A stretch of DNA of 40,607 nucleotides, from NCBI GenBank assembly GCA_041441915.1, contig JASDRS010000027.1:1-40607 (forward strand), in the 5' to 3' direction. The notes beneath the pieces were generated by a model. It saw only the letters and a program-made list of their open reading frames with translations, was not told the DNA's origin and did not search any database. Shown here piece after piece: positions 1 through 8,348 of the stretch. Numbering within the stretch: position 1 is the stretch's first letter; every line of letters starts with the position of its first letter. Origin of the DNA: UBA10365 sp041441915 (lineage in GTDB: Bacteria; Pseudomonadota; Alphaproteobacteria; Rhodobacterales; Rhodobacteraceae). The translations under genes and the position numbers were made by a program.

Positions 1-145
1 ACTATGATTTTCAGTAGTCACACGTTTGTGCAACATTCTGTGTAACTGTAAGAGAGATTTTCAACTAAATCAATCGATTAAATTTTATGTGAAAGTTTTG
101 TGTAACTAATTAATATATTAAAATCAATAACTTAGTTATTATTAT
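1..145. other. AT-rich flank beyond the guaA 3' end
   Basis: No coding region is visible. The stretch is AT-rich and carries the 9-mer TGTGTAACT twice, at 39-47 and 99-107, plus a related TTTGTGCAAC at 26-34. It directly abuts the 3' end of guaA. The stretch is cut by the window edge, so its nature (spacer or island border) cannot be decided here. Confidence 0.5.
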
Positions 146-1702
146 CTATTCCCACTCAATCGTTCCTGGTGGTTTAGATGTAATATCATAAGTGCAGCGG
201 TTGATTCCTTGAACTTCATTAATAATTCGGGTTGCAGTTTCGCCCAAAAATTCGTGTGAAAACGGATAATAATCTGCAGTCATCCCATCAACCGAGGTCA
301 CAGCCCGTAAAGCGCAGGCATAATCATAAGTGCGCCCATCGCCCATAACACCTACAGCTTTTACTGGTAGAAGAACGACAAAGGCTTGCCATATATTATC
401 ATAAAGTCCGTGCTTGCGGATTTGATCTATAAACACGCCGTCTGCCTTTCGCAGAATAGACAGTTTTTCACGCGTTATCTCGCCAGGGCAACGAATGGCT
501 AGGCCTGGCCCTGGGAAAGGGTGACGGCCAATAAAGCTTTCCGGCAGGCCAAGTTCTCGGCCCAAGGCCCGCACTTCGTCTTTAAATAATTCTCGAAGCG
601 GTTCAACCAGGTTCATGTCCATTTTTTCCGGTAAACCGCCCACGTTATGATGGGATTTGATGGTTACCGAAGGCCCGCCTGAAAATGATACAGATTCTAT
701 AACATCTGGGTACAGCGTTCCTTGGCCCAAAAACTTAGCTCCGCCTATACATTTAGCATGTTTTTCAAATACTTCAATAAAAAGTCGCCCAATAGTTTTA
801 CGTTTAACCTCGGGGTCTGATACCTTTTTCAGTGCGTCGAGGAAAAGGTTAGACTCTTCAGCAAAGATAAGAGGGATATTATAAGTTTCGCGAAACATTT
901 TTAAAACCTGATCTGCTTCGCCTTCGCGCAACAACCCTGTGTCAACAAAAACGCAGGTGAGCTGATCTCCGATAGCTTCGTGGATGAGCACCGCTGCAAC
1001 AGAACTATCAACACCACCAGAAAGCCCGCATATTACCTTTTCACCACCAACTTGCGCTCGTATTTTTGCAGTGGCTTGGTCGCGATAGGCGTCCATCGTC
1101 CAATCGCATTTAAATCCTGCTAATTTAACGAAATTTTTATAAAGAACGGCCCCCTTCGGAGTATGATGCACTTCAGGATGGAACTGTACGGCATAAAAGC
1201 GGCGCGCTTCGTCGGCCACAATGGCAAAGGGCGCATTAGTGGAGGTGCCACAAACCTGAAAGCCCGGTGCAATTTTACTTACATGGTCGCCGTGCGACAT
1301 CCAGACTTGCTCTTGGCCATCATCGAACCAGCCATCAAGTAGTTCAGTCTTATGAAAGCAGTTCGCAACAAAGGCGCGGCCAAATTCTGCTGTTCCATAC
1401 CCACGTTCGACCTGCCCACCTAAACAATACATCATCACCTGTTGGCCATAACAAATGCCTAAAATAGGCACTCCCAAATCAAAAATGTGGACAGGGGGCA
1501 TTGGTGCCCCTTCGAGAAAAACAGATGCTGGTCCTCCAGATAAAATCACCGCTTTGGGCGCAAAAGCGTCTAAAAACGCATCGGTCACTTTTTGAAACGG
1601 GTGAATTTCGCAATAAACATTCAGCTCGCGCAGGCGGCGCGCTATCAGCTGAGTGACTTGAGATCCAAAATCGATGATGAGCAGGCGGTCATGATAGGTC
1701 AT
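146..1702 (-). CDS. guaA: GMP synthase (glutamine-hydrolysing)
   Basis: Converts XMP to GMP using glutamine and ATP, the last step of guanine nucleotide synthesis, in the cytoplasm. The 518-residue product has the usual bacterial length. An N-terminal class I amidotransferase domain (about 1-195) shows the nucleophile Cys84 in GICYGQQ and the catalytic His175/Glu177 pair in FHPEV. The ATP pyrophosphatase domain follows, with the P-loop SGGVDSS at 228-234 and a GRHPFPGPGLAIR motif. The C-terminal dimerisation domain ends with the family-typical PPGTIEWE. The gene stands alone, divergent from the mttB-like gene across about 250 bases. The 3' end of guaA is a known integration site for genomic islands in several bacteria, and here it lies beside the window edge. 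Confidence 0.98.
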   Translation of the reverse strand: MTYHDRLLIIDFGSQVTQLIARRLRELNVYCEIHPFQKVTDAFLDAFAPKAVILSGGPASVFLEGAPMPPVHIFDLGVPILGICYGQQVMMYCLGGQVERGYGTAEFGRAFVANCFHKTELLDGWFDDGQEQVWMSHGDHVSKIAPGFQVCGTSTNAPFAIVADEARRFYAVQFHPEVHHTPKGAVLYKNFVKLAGFKCDWTMDAYRDQATAKIRAQVGGEKVICGLSGGVDSSVAAVLIHEAIGDQLTCVFVDTGLLREGEADQVLKMFRETYNIPLIFAEESNLFLDALKKVSDPEVKRKTIGRLFIEVFEKHAKCIGGAKFLGQGTLYPDVIESVSFSGGPSVTIKSHHNVGGLPEKMDMNLVEPLRELFKDEVRALGRELGLPESFIGRHPFPGPGLAIRCPGEITREKLSILRKADGVFIDQIRKHGLYDNIWQAFVVLLPVKAVGVMGDGRTYDYACALRAVTSVDGMTADYYPFSHEFLGETATRIINEVQGINRCTYDITSKPPGTIEWE

Positions 1703-1954
1703 TGGGCAGGATTACGAACTCAGTCCAACTTTCGCAAGGGTTGGTTTGTTTTTGCCAAGAATTTTAATTGAATTTTCTTTTTCGCTGAGTGCAAATTGCG
1801 CCTAAACCCTAATATATGTCGTTTTTGTTGTTCAAAAGCCGCAATGGTGTTTTACTAATTTAAAAAAAGGGATAAATTTAGAAGCTCACACAAAACTAGT
1901 CTTTCGTCGCGCTAAATTATTTTGCAACAATTTTTTTTCATACAGGAGAGCGCC

Positions 1955-3499
1955 ATGAAGGAAGTCACATCAAACCGTCCTACCCGTGGTGGCGGTGGTG
2001 CAGCACGGCGTGCCGAACGCTTATCCATCAATTTTGATGTGGCGGGCACCATAGTGCGCAATATCCCTAATTTTGAGATTCTGAACGAAGAAGCCTTGCA
2101 AATTATTGAATTCAATGCCGAGACCGTTTTGGAGGAAATTGGCGTTAATTTTTTGGAGAACCCTGGAGCGCTAGAACTTTGGCGTCAAGCAGGGGCTGAT
2201 GTGCGTGGCGAGCGGGTGCATATTCCCCGCGGTCTGGCACGTAAACTTTGTTCTACTGCCCCTAGTCATTTTACACAATACGCCCGAAATCCTTCTAAAA
2301 ATGTCCAAATTGGTGGACGAAATTTAGTAATTGCCCCTGTTTATGGTCCCCCCTTTGTGCGCGATCTTGAGGGTGGGCGCCGCTATGCAACGATTGCTGA
2401 TTTTTCAAACTTTGTAAAATTGGGTTATATGTCGAAATGGGTACAGCATTCAGGCGGCACTTTATGCGAACCGACCGATGTGCCTGTGAACAAGCGACAT
2501 CTTGATATGCTCTTGGCCCATATGACACTATCGGACAAACCTTATATGGGTTCAGTCACTGAACCTTCACGCGCCAAAGATTCAGTTGAAATGTCAAAAA
2601 TTCTATTTGGGGCTGATTTTGTTGATCAAAATGTAGTGATGACAAGCTTAATCAACATCAATTCGCCGCTCACATTCGACAGCACCATGATGGGAGCGCT
2701 GGAAGTCTACGCGCGTTCTGGTCAGGCGGCTATCATTTCGCCCTTCATTGTGGGAGGCGCCATGGCCCCAGTAACTGTTGCTGGCACTCTTACTCAAGTT
2801 CTGGCCGAGGTTTTAGCCGGCGTGGCATATAGCCAATTGCTGCGTGCTGGGGCTCCAATTATTTTTGGAGCTTTTGTGACCTCAATAGACATGAACTCGG
2901 GCGCACCTACCTTTGGTACGCCCGAAGCATCTCATATCACATATGGAGCGGGCCAATTGGCGCGCAGGCTCAAATTACCTTACCGTTCGGGTGGGGCGTT
3001 TTGCGGGTCAAAATTGCCAGACGCGCAAGCAGCTTATGAAACTGCAAATAGTTTAAATATGGCGCTTTTGTCTGGGGTCAACTTTATGTTGCACGGCTGC
3101 GGTTGGCTTGAGGGGGGACTTGTATCATCCTACGAAAAATTTGTGATGGATGCTGATCAATTGGGTACATTGCACCACTTTGCCAAGGGCATCATCATGG
3201 ATGAAAACGCTCAAGGCATGGAGGCTATTAAAGAGGTCGGCCCCGGAGGACATTACTTAGGCTGTGATCATACCCAGGCCAATTTCAAAACTGCTTTTTG
3301 GCGTTCGGATTTGTTTGATTTTAAACCATTTGAAACTTGGGATGAAGAAGGTGCGCGCGACACGAAGACTTTGGCCAATCTGCGGGTGAAAAAGATGCTA
3401 GGTGACTATCAGGCCCCAGCACTTGATGAAGGCTTAAAAGATGCGCTTAATGATTATGTGGATCGAAAAAAGGCATCAGAGCCCGACGCTTTTTATTAA
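1955..3499 (+). CDS. Trimethylamine methyltransferase (MttB) family protein, non-pyrrolysine type
   Basis: A 514-residue member of the MttB superfamily (COG5598). These enzymes transfer a methyl group from quaternary or tertiary amines such as glycine betaine to a corrinoid protein; the substrate of this copy cannot be read from sequence. An open frame can be extended to a TTG at 1922. I chose ATG 1955 because AGGAG at 1944-1948 is well spaced and the upstream residues (poly-Phe) are unlike the family. There is no in-frame TAG, so this is not the pyrrolysine form of methanogens. The N-terminus is basic and glycine-rich (RPTRGGGGAARRAERL). No corrinoid protein, reactivase or transporter gene lies beside it, so its partners must be encoded elsewhere. 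Multiple such paralogues are common in marine Rhodobacterales. Confidence 0.88.
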   Translation: MKEVTSNRPTRGGGGAARRAERLSINFDVAGTIVRNIPNFEILNEEALQIIEFNAETVLEEIGVNFLENPGALELWRQAGADVRGERVHIPRGLARKLCSTAPSHFTQYARNPSKNVQIGGRNLVIAPVYGPPFVRDLEGGRRYATIADFSNFVKLGYMSKWVQHSGGTLCEPTDVPVNKRHLDMLLAHMTLSDKPYMGSVTEPSRAKDSVEMSKILFGADFVDQNVVMTSLININSPLTFDSTMMGALEVYARSGQAAIISPFIVGGAMAPVTVAGTLTQVLAEVLAGVAYSQLLRAGAPIIFGAFVTSIDMNSGAPTFGTPEASHITYGAGQLARRLKLPYRSGGAFCGSKLPDAQAAYETANSLNMALLSGVNFMLHGCGWLEGGLVSSYEKFVMDADQLGTLHHFAKGIIMDENAQGMEAIKEVGPGGHYLGCDHTQANFKTAFWRSDLFDFKPFETWDEEGARDTKTLANLRVKKMLGDYQAPALDEGLKDALNDYVDRKKASEPDAFY

Positions 3500-3884
3500 T
3501 TTATCTTACATAATTTAACCAGTCCAAGGGGCCCACAAAAACTTCGTTTTTTTATATCGAACATCAAGCAAGTTAAAAAGGCTTTAGACGCTTGGATTCC
3601 ATATATATTAAAGCCATTGAAGTTTTAGAAAAAAATTAGAATGACTGGATTTACAAGGTCCTACTTGCGGGCTGTTTCGTCCTTTTTTTAAGTCAAATTA
3701 AATGCTCGGAAATACATTATAGCAGTAACAAACCACTATTCCAAATTACGCTACAGCATCTGCATACGCATTATTTGGGACACTATGTAATACTGCCCAC
3801 TTATAAGTAAGCGCCATGGCTTGGTTGCCTTTGGCGAGAATTTGTCCTATTTTAGAATAAATTTGCTACCTTAGGAGTACTCCA
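3500..3884. other. Intergenic gap between mttB-like gene and lipA
   Basis: 385 bases without a convincing gene. An A/T stem AAAAAC-TTC-GTTTTTTT at 3537-3553, shortly after the mttB-like stop, may act as a weak terminator. The rest is AT-rich with stops in all frames. One minus-strand stretch of about 38 codons near 3752-3868 stays open, but it has no supported start or recognisable similarity. Confidence 0.45.
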
Positions 3885-4838
3885 TTGCGCGATCTGAGAC
3901 TGCCAGAGCAACGCCATCCTGAAAAAAGTCATAAAGCTGATAATCCACAGCAAAAAAAACCAGACTGGATCAGGGTGAAAGCCCCAACCTCAGTAGGTTA
4001 TATCAAAACGCGCGACATCATCCGAAGCCAAAATCTTTTGACCGTATGCGAAGAGGCGGGCTGCCCCAATGTGGGTGAGTGCTGGTCGCAAGGCCATGCT
4101 ACGATGATGATCATGGGTGATATATGTACACGTGGCTGCACCTTTTGCAATGTTGCCACGGGAAAACCCAAACTGCTAGATGAATTTGAACCAGGCCGCG
4201 TAGCCAATGCGGTAGCTCAATTGGGGCTTAATCATGTGGTTATCACCTCGGTCGACCGCGACGATTTGGAAGATGGAGGGGCTAAACATTTTGCGCAAAC
4301 AATTCGCGCTTTGCGTAAACGCGCGCCCGATACCACTATTGAAATTCTAACGCCAGACTTCCTTAAATGCCCGAGCTCGGCGCTGGAAGTCGTGGTTGCA
4401 GCGGGGCCTGATGTGTTTAACCACAATCTGGAAACAGTGCCTCGCCTCTATCCCGAAGTGCGACCCGGCGCGCGCTATTTTAGCAGTTTACGGCTCTTAC
4501 AGCGTGTGAAAGAGCTAGATCCTCAGGTATTTACTAAATCTGGCATCATGGTTGGCTTGGGAGAAGACCGCCAATCAGTGGGTCAAGTCATGGATGATAT
4601 GCGCGCCGCTGATGTGGATTTTTTGACGATAGGGCAATATTTGCAGCCCACCCCCAAACATCACCGTGTTGACCGTTTCGTGACGCCTGAGGAGTTTAAA
4701 GCCTATGAAACTGCCGCCTATGGCAAAGGATTTCTGATGGTTTCTGCCACTCCACTCACACGATCGAGTTATCATGCAGGCGATGATTTTGCGCGCTTGC
4801 GCGAAGCACGGTTGGAAAAATTGGGGGCAGGCGCTTAA
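3885..4838 (+). CDS. lipA: Lipoyl synthase
   Basis: Radical-SAM enzyme that inserts two sulfur atoms into protein-bound octanoate to make the lipoyl cofactor of 2-oxoacid dehydrogenases and the glycine cleavage system. The auxiliary cluster cysteines are Cys55, Cys60 and Cys66 (CEEAGCPNVGEC). The radical-SAM cluster is Cys81, Cys85 and Cys88 (CTRGCTFC). The C-terminal RSSYHA motif supplies the serine ligand of the auxiliary cluster. The product has 317 residues, normal for the family. The start is TTG at 3885, supported by AGGAG at 3873-3877 and by the N-terminus RDLRLPEQRHPEK, which matches what I recall of Rhodobacterales LipA. No lipB is next to it, so the gene appears monocistronic. Confidence 0.97.
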   Translation: MRDLRLPEQRHPEKSHKADNPQQKKPDWIRVKAPTSVGYIKTRDIIRSQNLLTVCEEAGCPNVGECWSQGHATMMIMGDICTRGCTFCNVATGKPKLLDEFEPGRVANAVAQLGLNHVVITSVDRDDLEDGGAKHFAQTIRALRKRAPDTTIEILTPDFLKCPSSALEVVVAAGPDVFNHNLETVPRLYPEVRPGARYFSSLRLLQRVKELDPQVFTKSGIMVGLGEDRQSVGQVMDDMRAADVDFLTIGQYLQPTPKHHRVDRFVTPEEFKAYETAAYGKGFLMVSATPLTRSSYHAGDDFARLREARLEKLGAGA

Positions 4839-4905
4839 TAGGCGGCGACACGCCCTTTACCTTTAAAAACTTAAACGGTCCGCCAAGCTGTTAAAAAAAT
4901 AGGTT

Positions 4906-5034
4906 TTAGACGATGGCAAAATTAAAAATCAACACCAGTATAATGAGCATTCCTACTTTTTTGACTGTTAACGGCTTTTTCTGGTAATTATCCCAATAGG
5001 CGTCTTTTGCTTCCTTATTCGTAATGATTCTCAC
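4906..5034 (-). CDS. Small single-pass membrane protein coupled to hpt
   Basis: An unrecognised 42-residue protein. Its GTG start (5034-5032) overlaps the hpt TGA stop as GTGA, the arrangement typical of translational coupling. The first 27 residues are charged and hydrophilic, with KEAKDAYWDNYQKKP inside. They are followed by one hydrophobic helix, VGMLIILVLIFNFAIV, that runs to the C-terminus. This suggests an inner-membrane anchor with a cytoplasmic N-terminal tail. The stop is TAA at 4908-4906. It lies in the convergent gap between lipA and hpt. What it does is unknown. The coupling and the clean topology argue that it is real, but chance cannot be excluded without homologues. Confidence 0.6.
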   Translation of the reverse strand: MRIITNKEAKDAYWDNYQKKPLTVKKVGMLIILVLIFNFAIV

Positions 5035-5573
5035 TCTTCAACAAAACGAACCTTTCCAATGAACGGCAAATTACGGTTGCGCTGCGCGTAATCAATCCCA
5101 TAGCCGACAACAAATTCATCAGAAATTTCAAAACCAATCCAATCAGCGGCAATATCAACTTCACGACGTGAAGGCTTATCAAGCAGGGCGCAAACCGCGA
5201 TGCGAGCTGGTTGGCGGGCCTTTAACAGCTGCAGAACATGGCTTAATGTAAATCCCGTATCAACTATATCCTCAACTACTAAGACATCACGCCCCGCAAT
5301 CTCTCCACGTAAATCCTTCAAAATGCGCACTTCACGGCTTGAGCTCATCGTATCGCCATAGCTTGAAGCCTCTAAAAAATCAACTTCAACTGGAAGATCG
5401 AGTTCGCGTACCAAATCTGCAATAAAAATAAAAGATCCGCGCAAGAGCCCCACCACAATAAGTTTATCCGTGCCCTCAAAATGACATGTGATCTCGCGCG
5501 CCAGAGCCTCAACCCGGGCGGCAATCGCTTTTGGGGAAATTATTTGATCAATATTATAAGCAGGGTTAGGCAT
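5031..5573 (-). CDS. hpt: Hypoxanthine phosphoribosyltransferase
   Basis: Purine salvage enzyme joining hypoxanthine or guanine to PRPP to give IMP or GMP. The 180-residue protein has the PRPP-binding signature VLVVEDIVDTGFTL around 97-110, with the acidic pair Glu101/Asp102. It also has the family's SSYGDTMSSS flexible-loop region at about 70-80 and the C-terminal VGYGIDYAQRNRNLPFIG segment. The start is the ATG at 5573-5571. The next gene downstream on the same strand, the 42-residue membrane peptide, overlaps its stop. It is divergent from ratA, whose start lies 70 bases away, so the two promoters share a short region. Confidence 0.95.
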   Translation of the reverse strand: MPNPAYNIDQIISPKAIAARVEALAREITCHFEGTDKLIVVGLLRGSFIFIADLVRELDLPVEVDFLEASSYGDTMSSSREVRILKDLRGEIAGRDVLVVEDIVDTGFTLSHVLQLLKARQPARIAVCALLDKPSRREVDIAADWIGFEISDEFVVGYGIDYAQRNRNLPFIGKVRFVEE

Positions 5574-5642
5574 AAGGGTCTCTTGATTGTTATAATCAAT
5601 TTAGACATTGATGCCACGAAAGCTTCTCAATGGAAAGTCATC

Positions 5643-6095
5643 ATGCCAAGCCACTCGGAAACGCGTCTTTTGCCCTATAGAGCGGTGCAAATGTATGAAT
5701 TAGTAGCGGATGTGGCCTCTTATCCACGTTTTTTACCTTGGACGGCGGCCGCGCGGATCCGATCGATCACGCCGCGTAAAGACGGCGCAAACGTGATGGA
5801 AGCAGATTTAGTAATTTCTTTTAAAGTTTTTCGCGAAAGATTCGGCTCGCGCGTGATTCTGTGGCCAGATCAGCATAAAATAGACACCGACTATTTGGAC
5901 GGCCCCTTTAAGTATTTAAAAAGTAGTTGGTCTTTTAGCGATACGCAACAAGGCTGCGCTGTGGATTTTATGGTAGATTTCGAATTTAAGAATGCATTTT
6001 TGCAGGGTCTAATAGGGCTTGTATTTTACGAAGCGATGCAGCGTGTGGTGCGCGCTTTTGAAAAGCGAGCAGCCAAACTTTATGGGTCAGATTAG
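5643..6095 (+). CDS. ratA: RatA/COQ10-like START-domain protein
   Basis: A 150-residue protein of the polyketide cyclase/START family to which bacterial RatA and mitochondrial Coq10 belong. Features include the N-terminal MYELVADVASYPRFLPW segment, the central FRERFGSRVI strand pair, the DGPFKYL motif and a C-terminal amphipathic helix. Family members either bind ubiquinone (Coq10) or were reported as ribosome association inhibitors (RatA); the sequence does not tell which applies. The open frame extends far upstream through the hpt region. I chose ATG 5643 because the conserved domain begins about eight residues later and the upstream part is antisense to hpt. The 3' end overlaps the last bases of the amtB pseudogene. 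Confidence 0.88.
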   Translation: MPSHSETRLLPYRAVQMYELVADVASYPRFLPWTAAARIRSITPRKDGANVMEADLVISFKVFRERFGSRVILWPDQHKIDTDYLDGPFKYLKSSWSFSDTQQGCAVDFMVDFEFKNAFLQGLIGLVFYEAMQRVVRAFEKRAAKLYGSD

Positions 6096-6765
6096 CTCAT
6101 AAAATTATAGGGACGTTCGCTGTGTGATAATAGGTCAAGGCCATTTTCTTCTTCTTCGACGCTCACACGCAGTGGAACAATGGCTTTGATGAGATCAATA
6201 AGCGCCACACTAACCCCAGCGCTCCAAGCCGCGACTATAGCAAAACTGCCAAGCTGAGTAGTAAAATTAGCATAACCAAAGACCGCTACCATGATGGTAG
6301 CAAAAATTCCGTCATCCACTAAAAAGCCACTGCCCCAGACCAAATGAGCCACAAGCGCATAGCAGATAAACATCCAAAGGCCAAAAAAATCATTACAAAA
6401 GTGAAGCTAATCCGTTCAACATAGGCTCCCACAATCAGGGCAGGGGTGATGATGGCAAAGGTGATTTGAAAGGCAAAAAATTAAACTTTTGGCAGGCTGC
6501 CTGTTAAACCATCTACGGTTAAGCCTGCCAAAAAAACTCTTTCAAGTTCAACAAAAAGGCACCTCTGCCTCTAAATGCAATACTTTAGCCTACGGCCAAC
6601 CACAAAATACTCATAAGACAAGCGATTGCGAAACATTACATGACCACGCTAAGAACATTTCTGTGCACGCTCACGGCGTCCGTAAAACAGTGCCAAAGCC
6701 AGTAGCGTCATAAATAAAACTAAAGCCGTGGCTATAAGAATAAAGTCTGTGTCCGGACCGTTCAT
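6092..6765 (-). pseudogene. amtB: Decayed ammonium transporter (AmtB) pseudogene
   Basis: Translation of the minus strand gives AmtB-like pieces in the correct order, but broken. The N-terminus begins at ATG 6765 (MNGPDTDFILIATALVLF). After a frameshift come NVLSVVM, a stop, CFAIACLMSILWLAVG, a stop, SIAF, then LTVDGLTGSLPKV, a stop, FFAFQITFAIITPALIVGAYVER. A second frameshift lies near 6373, followed by FICYALVAHLVWGSGFL. The C-terminus has PLRVSVEEEENGLDL. At least three in-frame stops and two frameshifts are visible. About 200 codons of the middle, including the DFAGGTVVHI region, are missing. The remnant is 674 bases against roughly 1.3 kb for an intact gene. One stop sits where Amt proteins usually have Gln, fitting a CAA to TAA change. 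No glnK is adjacent. Confidence 0.9.
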
Positions 6766-6913
6766 TAAATCACTTTTTTACATATTGTTCAGCCCTTATA
6801 GCTTTAAACTTTTTATAAAAGTGAAGAATGCGTTTTAAGTGCCCAAAATAGAAGCTGTCCATGAATTAATTAATATTTACGAAAAAAATTATAACTTTTA
6901 CTATGAAATAAAA

Positions 6914-7381
6914 CTAAATAATTCCAGATGCCAACATGCTTAATCCGTGATTTAGAGCCGCTTGGCGTACATTTTCGCGACCTAATGCACCAAACTCAAC
7001 CGTTTCAACCCGCGTTTTACCTGCTACATAAAGACTAAAGCATACCCGACCCTCGGGTTTCTGCTCTGAACCTCCGGGACCAGCGATGCCTGTAACTGAT
7101 AAACATAGATCCGCCTTGGTCAGATTTGCCACTCCAACTGCCATTTCAAGTGCTACCTGTTCTGAAACAGCGCCAAAGACATCGAGAGTTTCTTCTGAAA
7201 TATTTAGGATATTTAATTTCATACGATTTGAATAAGTTACAACACCACCTTCAAGCACATCGGAACCACCTGCCACCGAGGTTAGGGTGGCCATCACCAA
7301 GCCGCCAGTGCAGCTTTCAGCAGTGGCTATTCGCCAGCCCTTTTGGCGAGTTGCTGCCAGGATACGGCCAGCCACGCTCAC
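6914..7381 (-). CDS. pncC: CinA C-terminal domain nicotinamide-nucleotide amidase
   Basis: A stand-alone CinA-C domain protein of 155 residues. The family deamidates nicotinamide mononucleotide to nicotinate mononucleotide in NAD recycling. The signature ATAESCTGG carries the putative catalytic Ser23, and VTGIAGPGGSEQKPEGRV lies in the C-terminal half. The frame stays open to 7447, but that part is antisense-like read-through of pgpA. The GTG at 7381 overlaps the pgpA stop as GTGA and begins just before the conserved domain, so I use it. It is the last gene of the ispD-ispF-pgpA-cinA operon, every junction of which overlaps by four bases. Confidence 0.92.
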   Translation of the reverse strand: MSVAGRILAATRQKGWRIATAESCTGGLVMATLTSVAGGSDVLEGGVVTYSNRMKLNILNISEETLDVFGAVSEQVALEMAVGVANLTKADLCLSVTGIAGPGGSEQKPEGRVCFSLYVAGKTRVETVEFGALGRENVRQAALNHGLSMLASGII

Positions 7382-7872
7382 ATTACGAGCCCATGAATCA
7401 ATGCAGCACTTGCCATCACGGCCAGTCCCGCGAACAGTCCCGCCCACAGATCATCAAGCATAATGCCTGCTGGGTCGCCGCGTCTATCGGCGCGGCCCAC
7501 AAGCCAAGGTTTCCAAATATCAAATAGGCGGAAAAATACAAAGGCCGCAATCCAAGCTGGATAGGCAACCTCCGCCCAATTTAAGATTCCTTTTGAATAA
7601 AAAGCGGCCGCAGGTAATAAAAGTGCAAGAAACTGGCCTGCGACTTCGTCAATAACAAATTCAGATGGGTCTTTATTTTGATGCCCCTTGACTGCCGAAC
7701 TGCAGGACCAAAATCCCAAAATTGTGATCACAAAAAACGCAGCTAAAAATGCAAAAAATCCTAAATAGTAGTCAATTGCAACGCCCATTACTAGGCCCAC
7801 AAGTGATCCCCAAGTGCCAGGCGCGGGGCGCATGTAGCCGACGCCAAACCATGTGGCAATCATCCTATTCAT
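7378..7872 (-). CDS. pgpA: Phosphatidylglycerophosphatase A
   Basis: Membrane enzyme that dephosphorylates phosphatidylglycerol phosphate to phosphatidylglycerol. The 164-residue protein shows the family motifs GTWGSLVGL near 20-28 and DPSEFVIDEVAGQ near 68-80, the latter holding acidic metal-binding residues. It has hydrophobic segments around 25-60, 80-90, 104-115 and 145-160. Its ATG overlaps the ispF stop as ATGA, and its own stop overlaps the cinA GTG, so the gene is translated as part of one operon. Confidence 0.94.
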   Translation of the reverse strand: MNRMIATWFGVGYMRPAPGTWGSLVGLVMGVAIDYYLGFFAFLAAFFVITILGFWSCSSAVKGHQNKDPSEFVIDEVAGQFLALLLPAAAFYSKGILNWAEVAYPAWIAAFVFFRLFDIWKPWLVGRADRRGDPAGIMLDDLWAGLFAGLAVMASAALIHGLVM

Positions 7873-8348
7873 GTCTGTACTAAAAGGGCTGTCGCCTGCG
7901 CCGCGACACCTTCTTTGCGGCCAGTAAAGCCCAATCCTTCAGAGGTTGTGGCCTTAACCGACACCAGCCCAACATCGATGCCCATAATCGAGGCAAGGCG
8001 GGTACGCATCGCCAGTTGGTGGGGTGCTATTTTAGGTTCTTCACAAATAAGTGTCACGTCAACATTGCTGATTTCAAACTTTAAAAATTTGGCTTGATCT
8101 GCAGCATGACGTAAAAACTTGTCAGATGCTGACCCCTTCCATCGGGGGTCCGTGGGAGTAAAATGTGTGCCAATATCGCCCAAAGCTAGAGCTCCATAGA
8201 GCGCATCAGTCAGGGCATGCATCGCGACATCAGCATCAGAATGGCCTTTCAGTCCTTGATGAAAGGGAAGTTTAACACCACACAGCCATAGGTGATTTCC
8301 TTGACAAAAAGCATGTACATCATAGCCATTTCCTATGCGTATTTTCAT
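7869..8348 (-). CDS. ispF: 2-C-methyl-D-erythritol 2,4-cyclodiphosphate synthase
   Basis: Fifth enzyme of the MEP isoprenoid pathway; it forms the cyclic diphosphate with release of CMP. The 159-residue protein has the metal ligands Asp10 and His12 in GYDVHAF. It also has the HSDADVAMHALTDALYGA motif that carries a further His ligand, and the DIGTHFTP segment. The C-terminal TSEGLGFTGRKEGVAA is typical. The start ATG overlaps the ispD stop (ATGA). It is a separate gene here, whereas several alphaproteobacteria fuse ispD and ispF into one protein. Confidence 0.97.
   Translation of the reverse strand: MKIRIGNGYDVHAFCQGNHLWLCGVKLPFHQGLKGHSDADVAMHALTDALYGALALGDIGTHFTPTDPRWKGSASDKFLRHAADQAKFLKFEISNVDVTLICEEPKIAPHQLAMRTRLASIMGIDVGLVSVKATTSEGLGFTGRKEGVAAQATALLVQT

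Noticed and set aside
3752..3868. Short minus-strand ORF (QILAKGNQAMALTYKWAV...) before lipA
   Set aside because: No supported start or ribosome-binding site, no recognised similarity; kept only as a note on the gap.
6489..6713. 74-residue open frame on the plus strand
   Set aside because: Lies antisense in the amtB remnant and has no similarity or start signals.
7126..7527. 133-residue open frame on the plus strand
   Set aside because: Antisense to cinA and pgpA, both well supported; composition is shadow-like.
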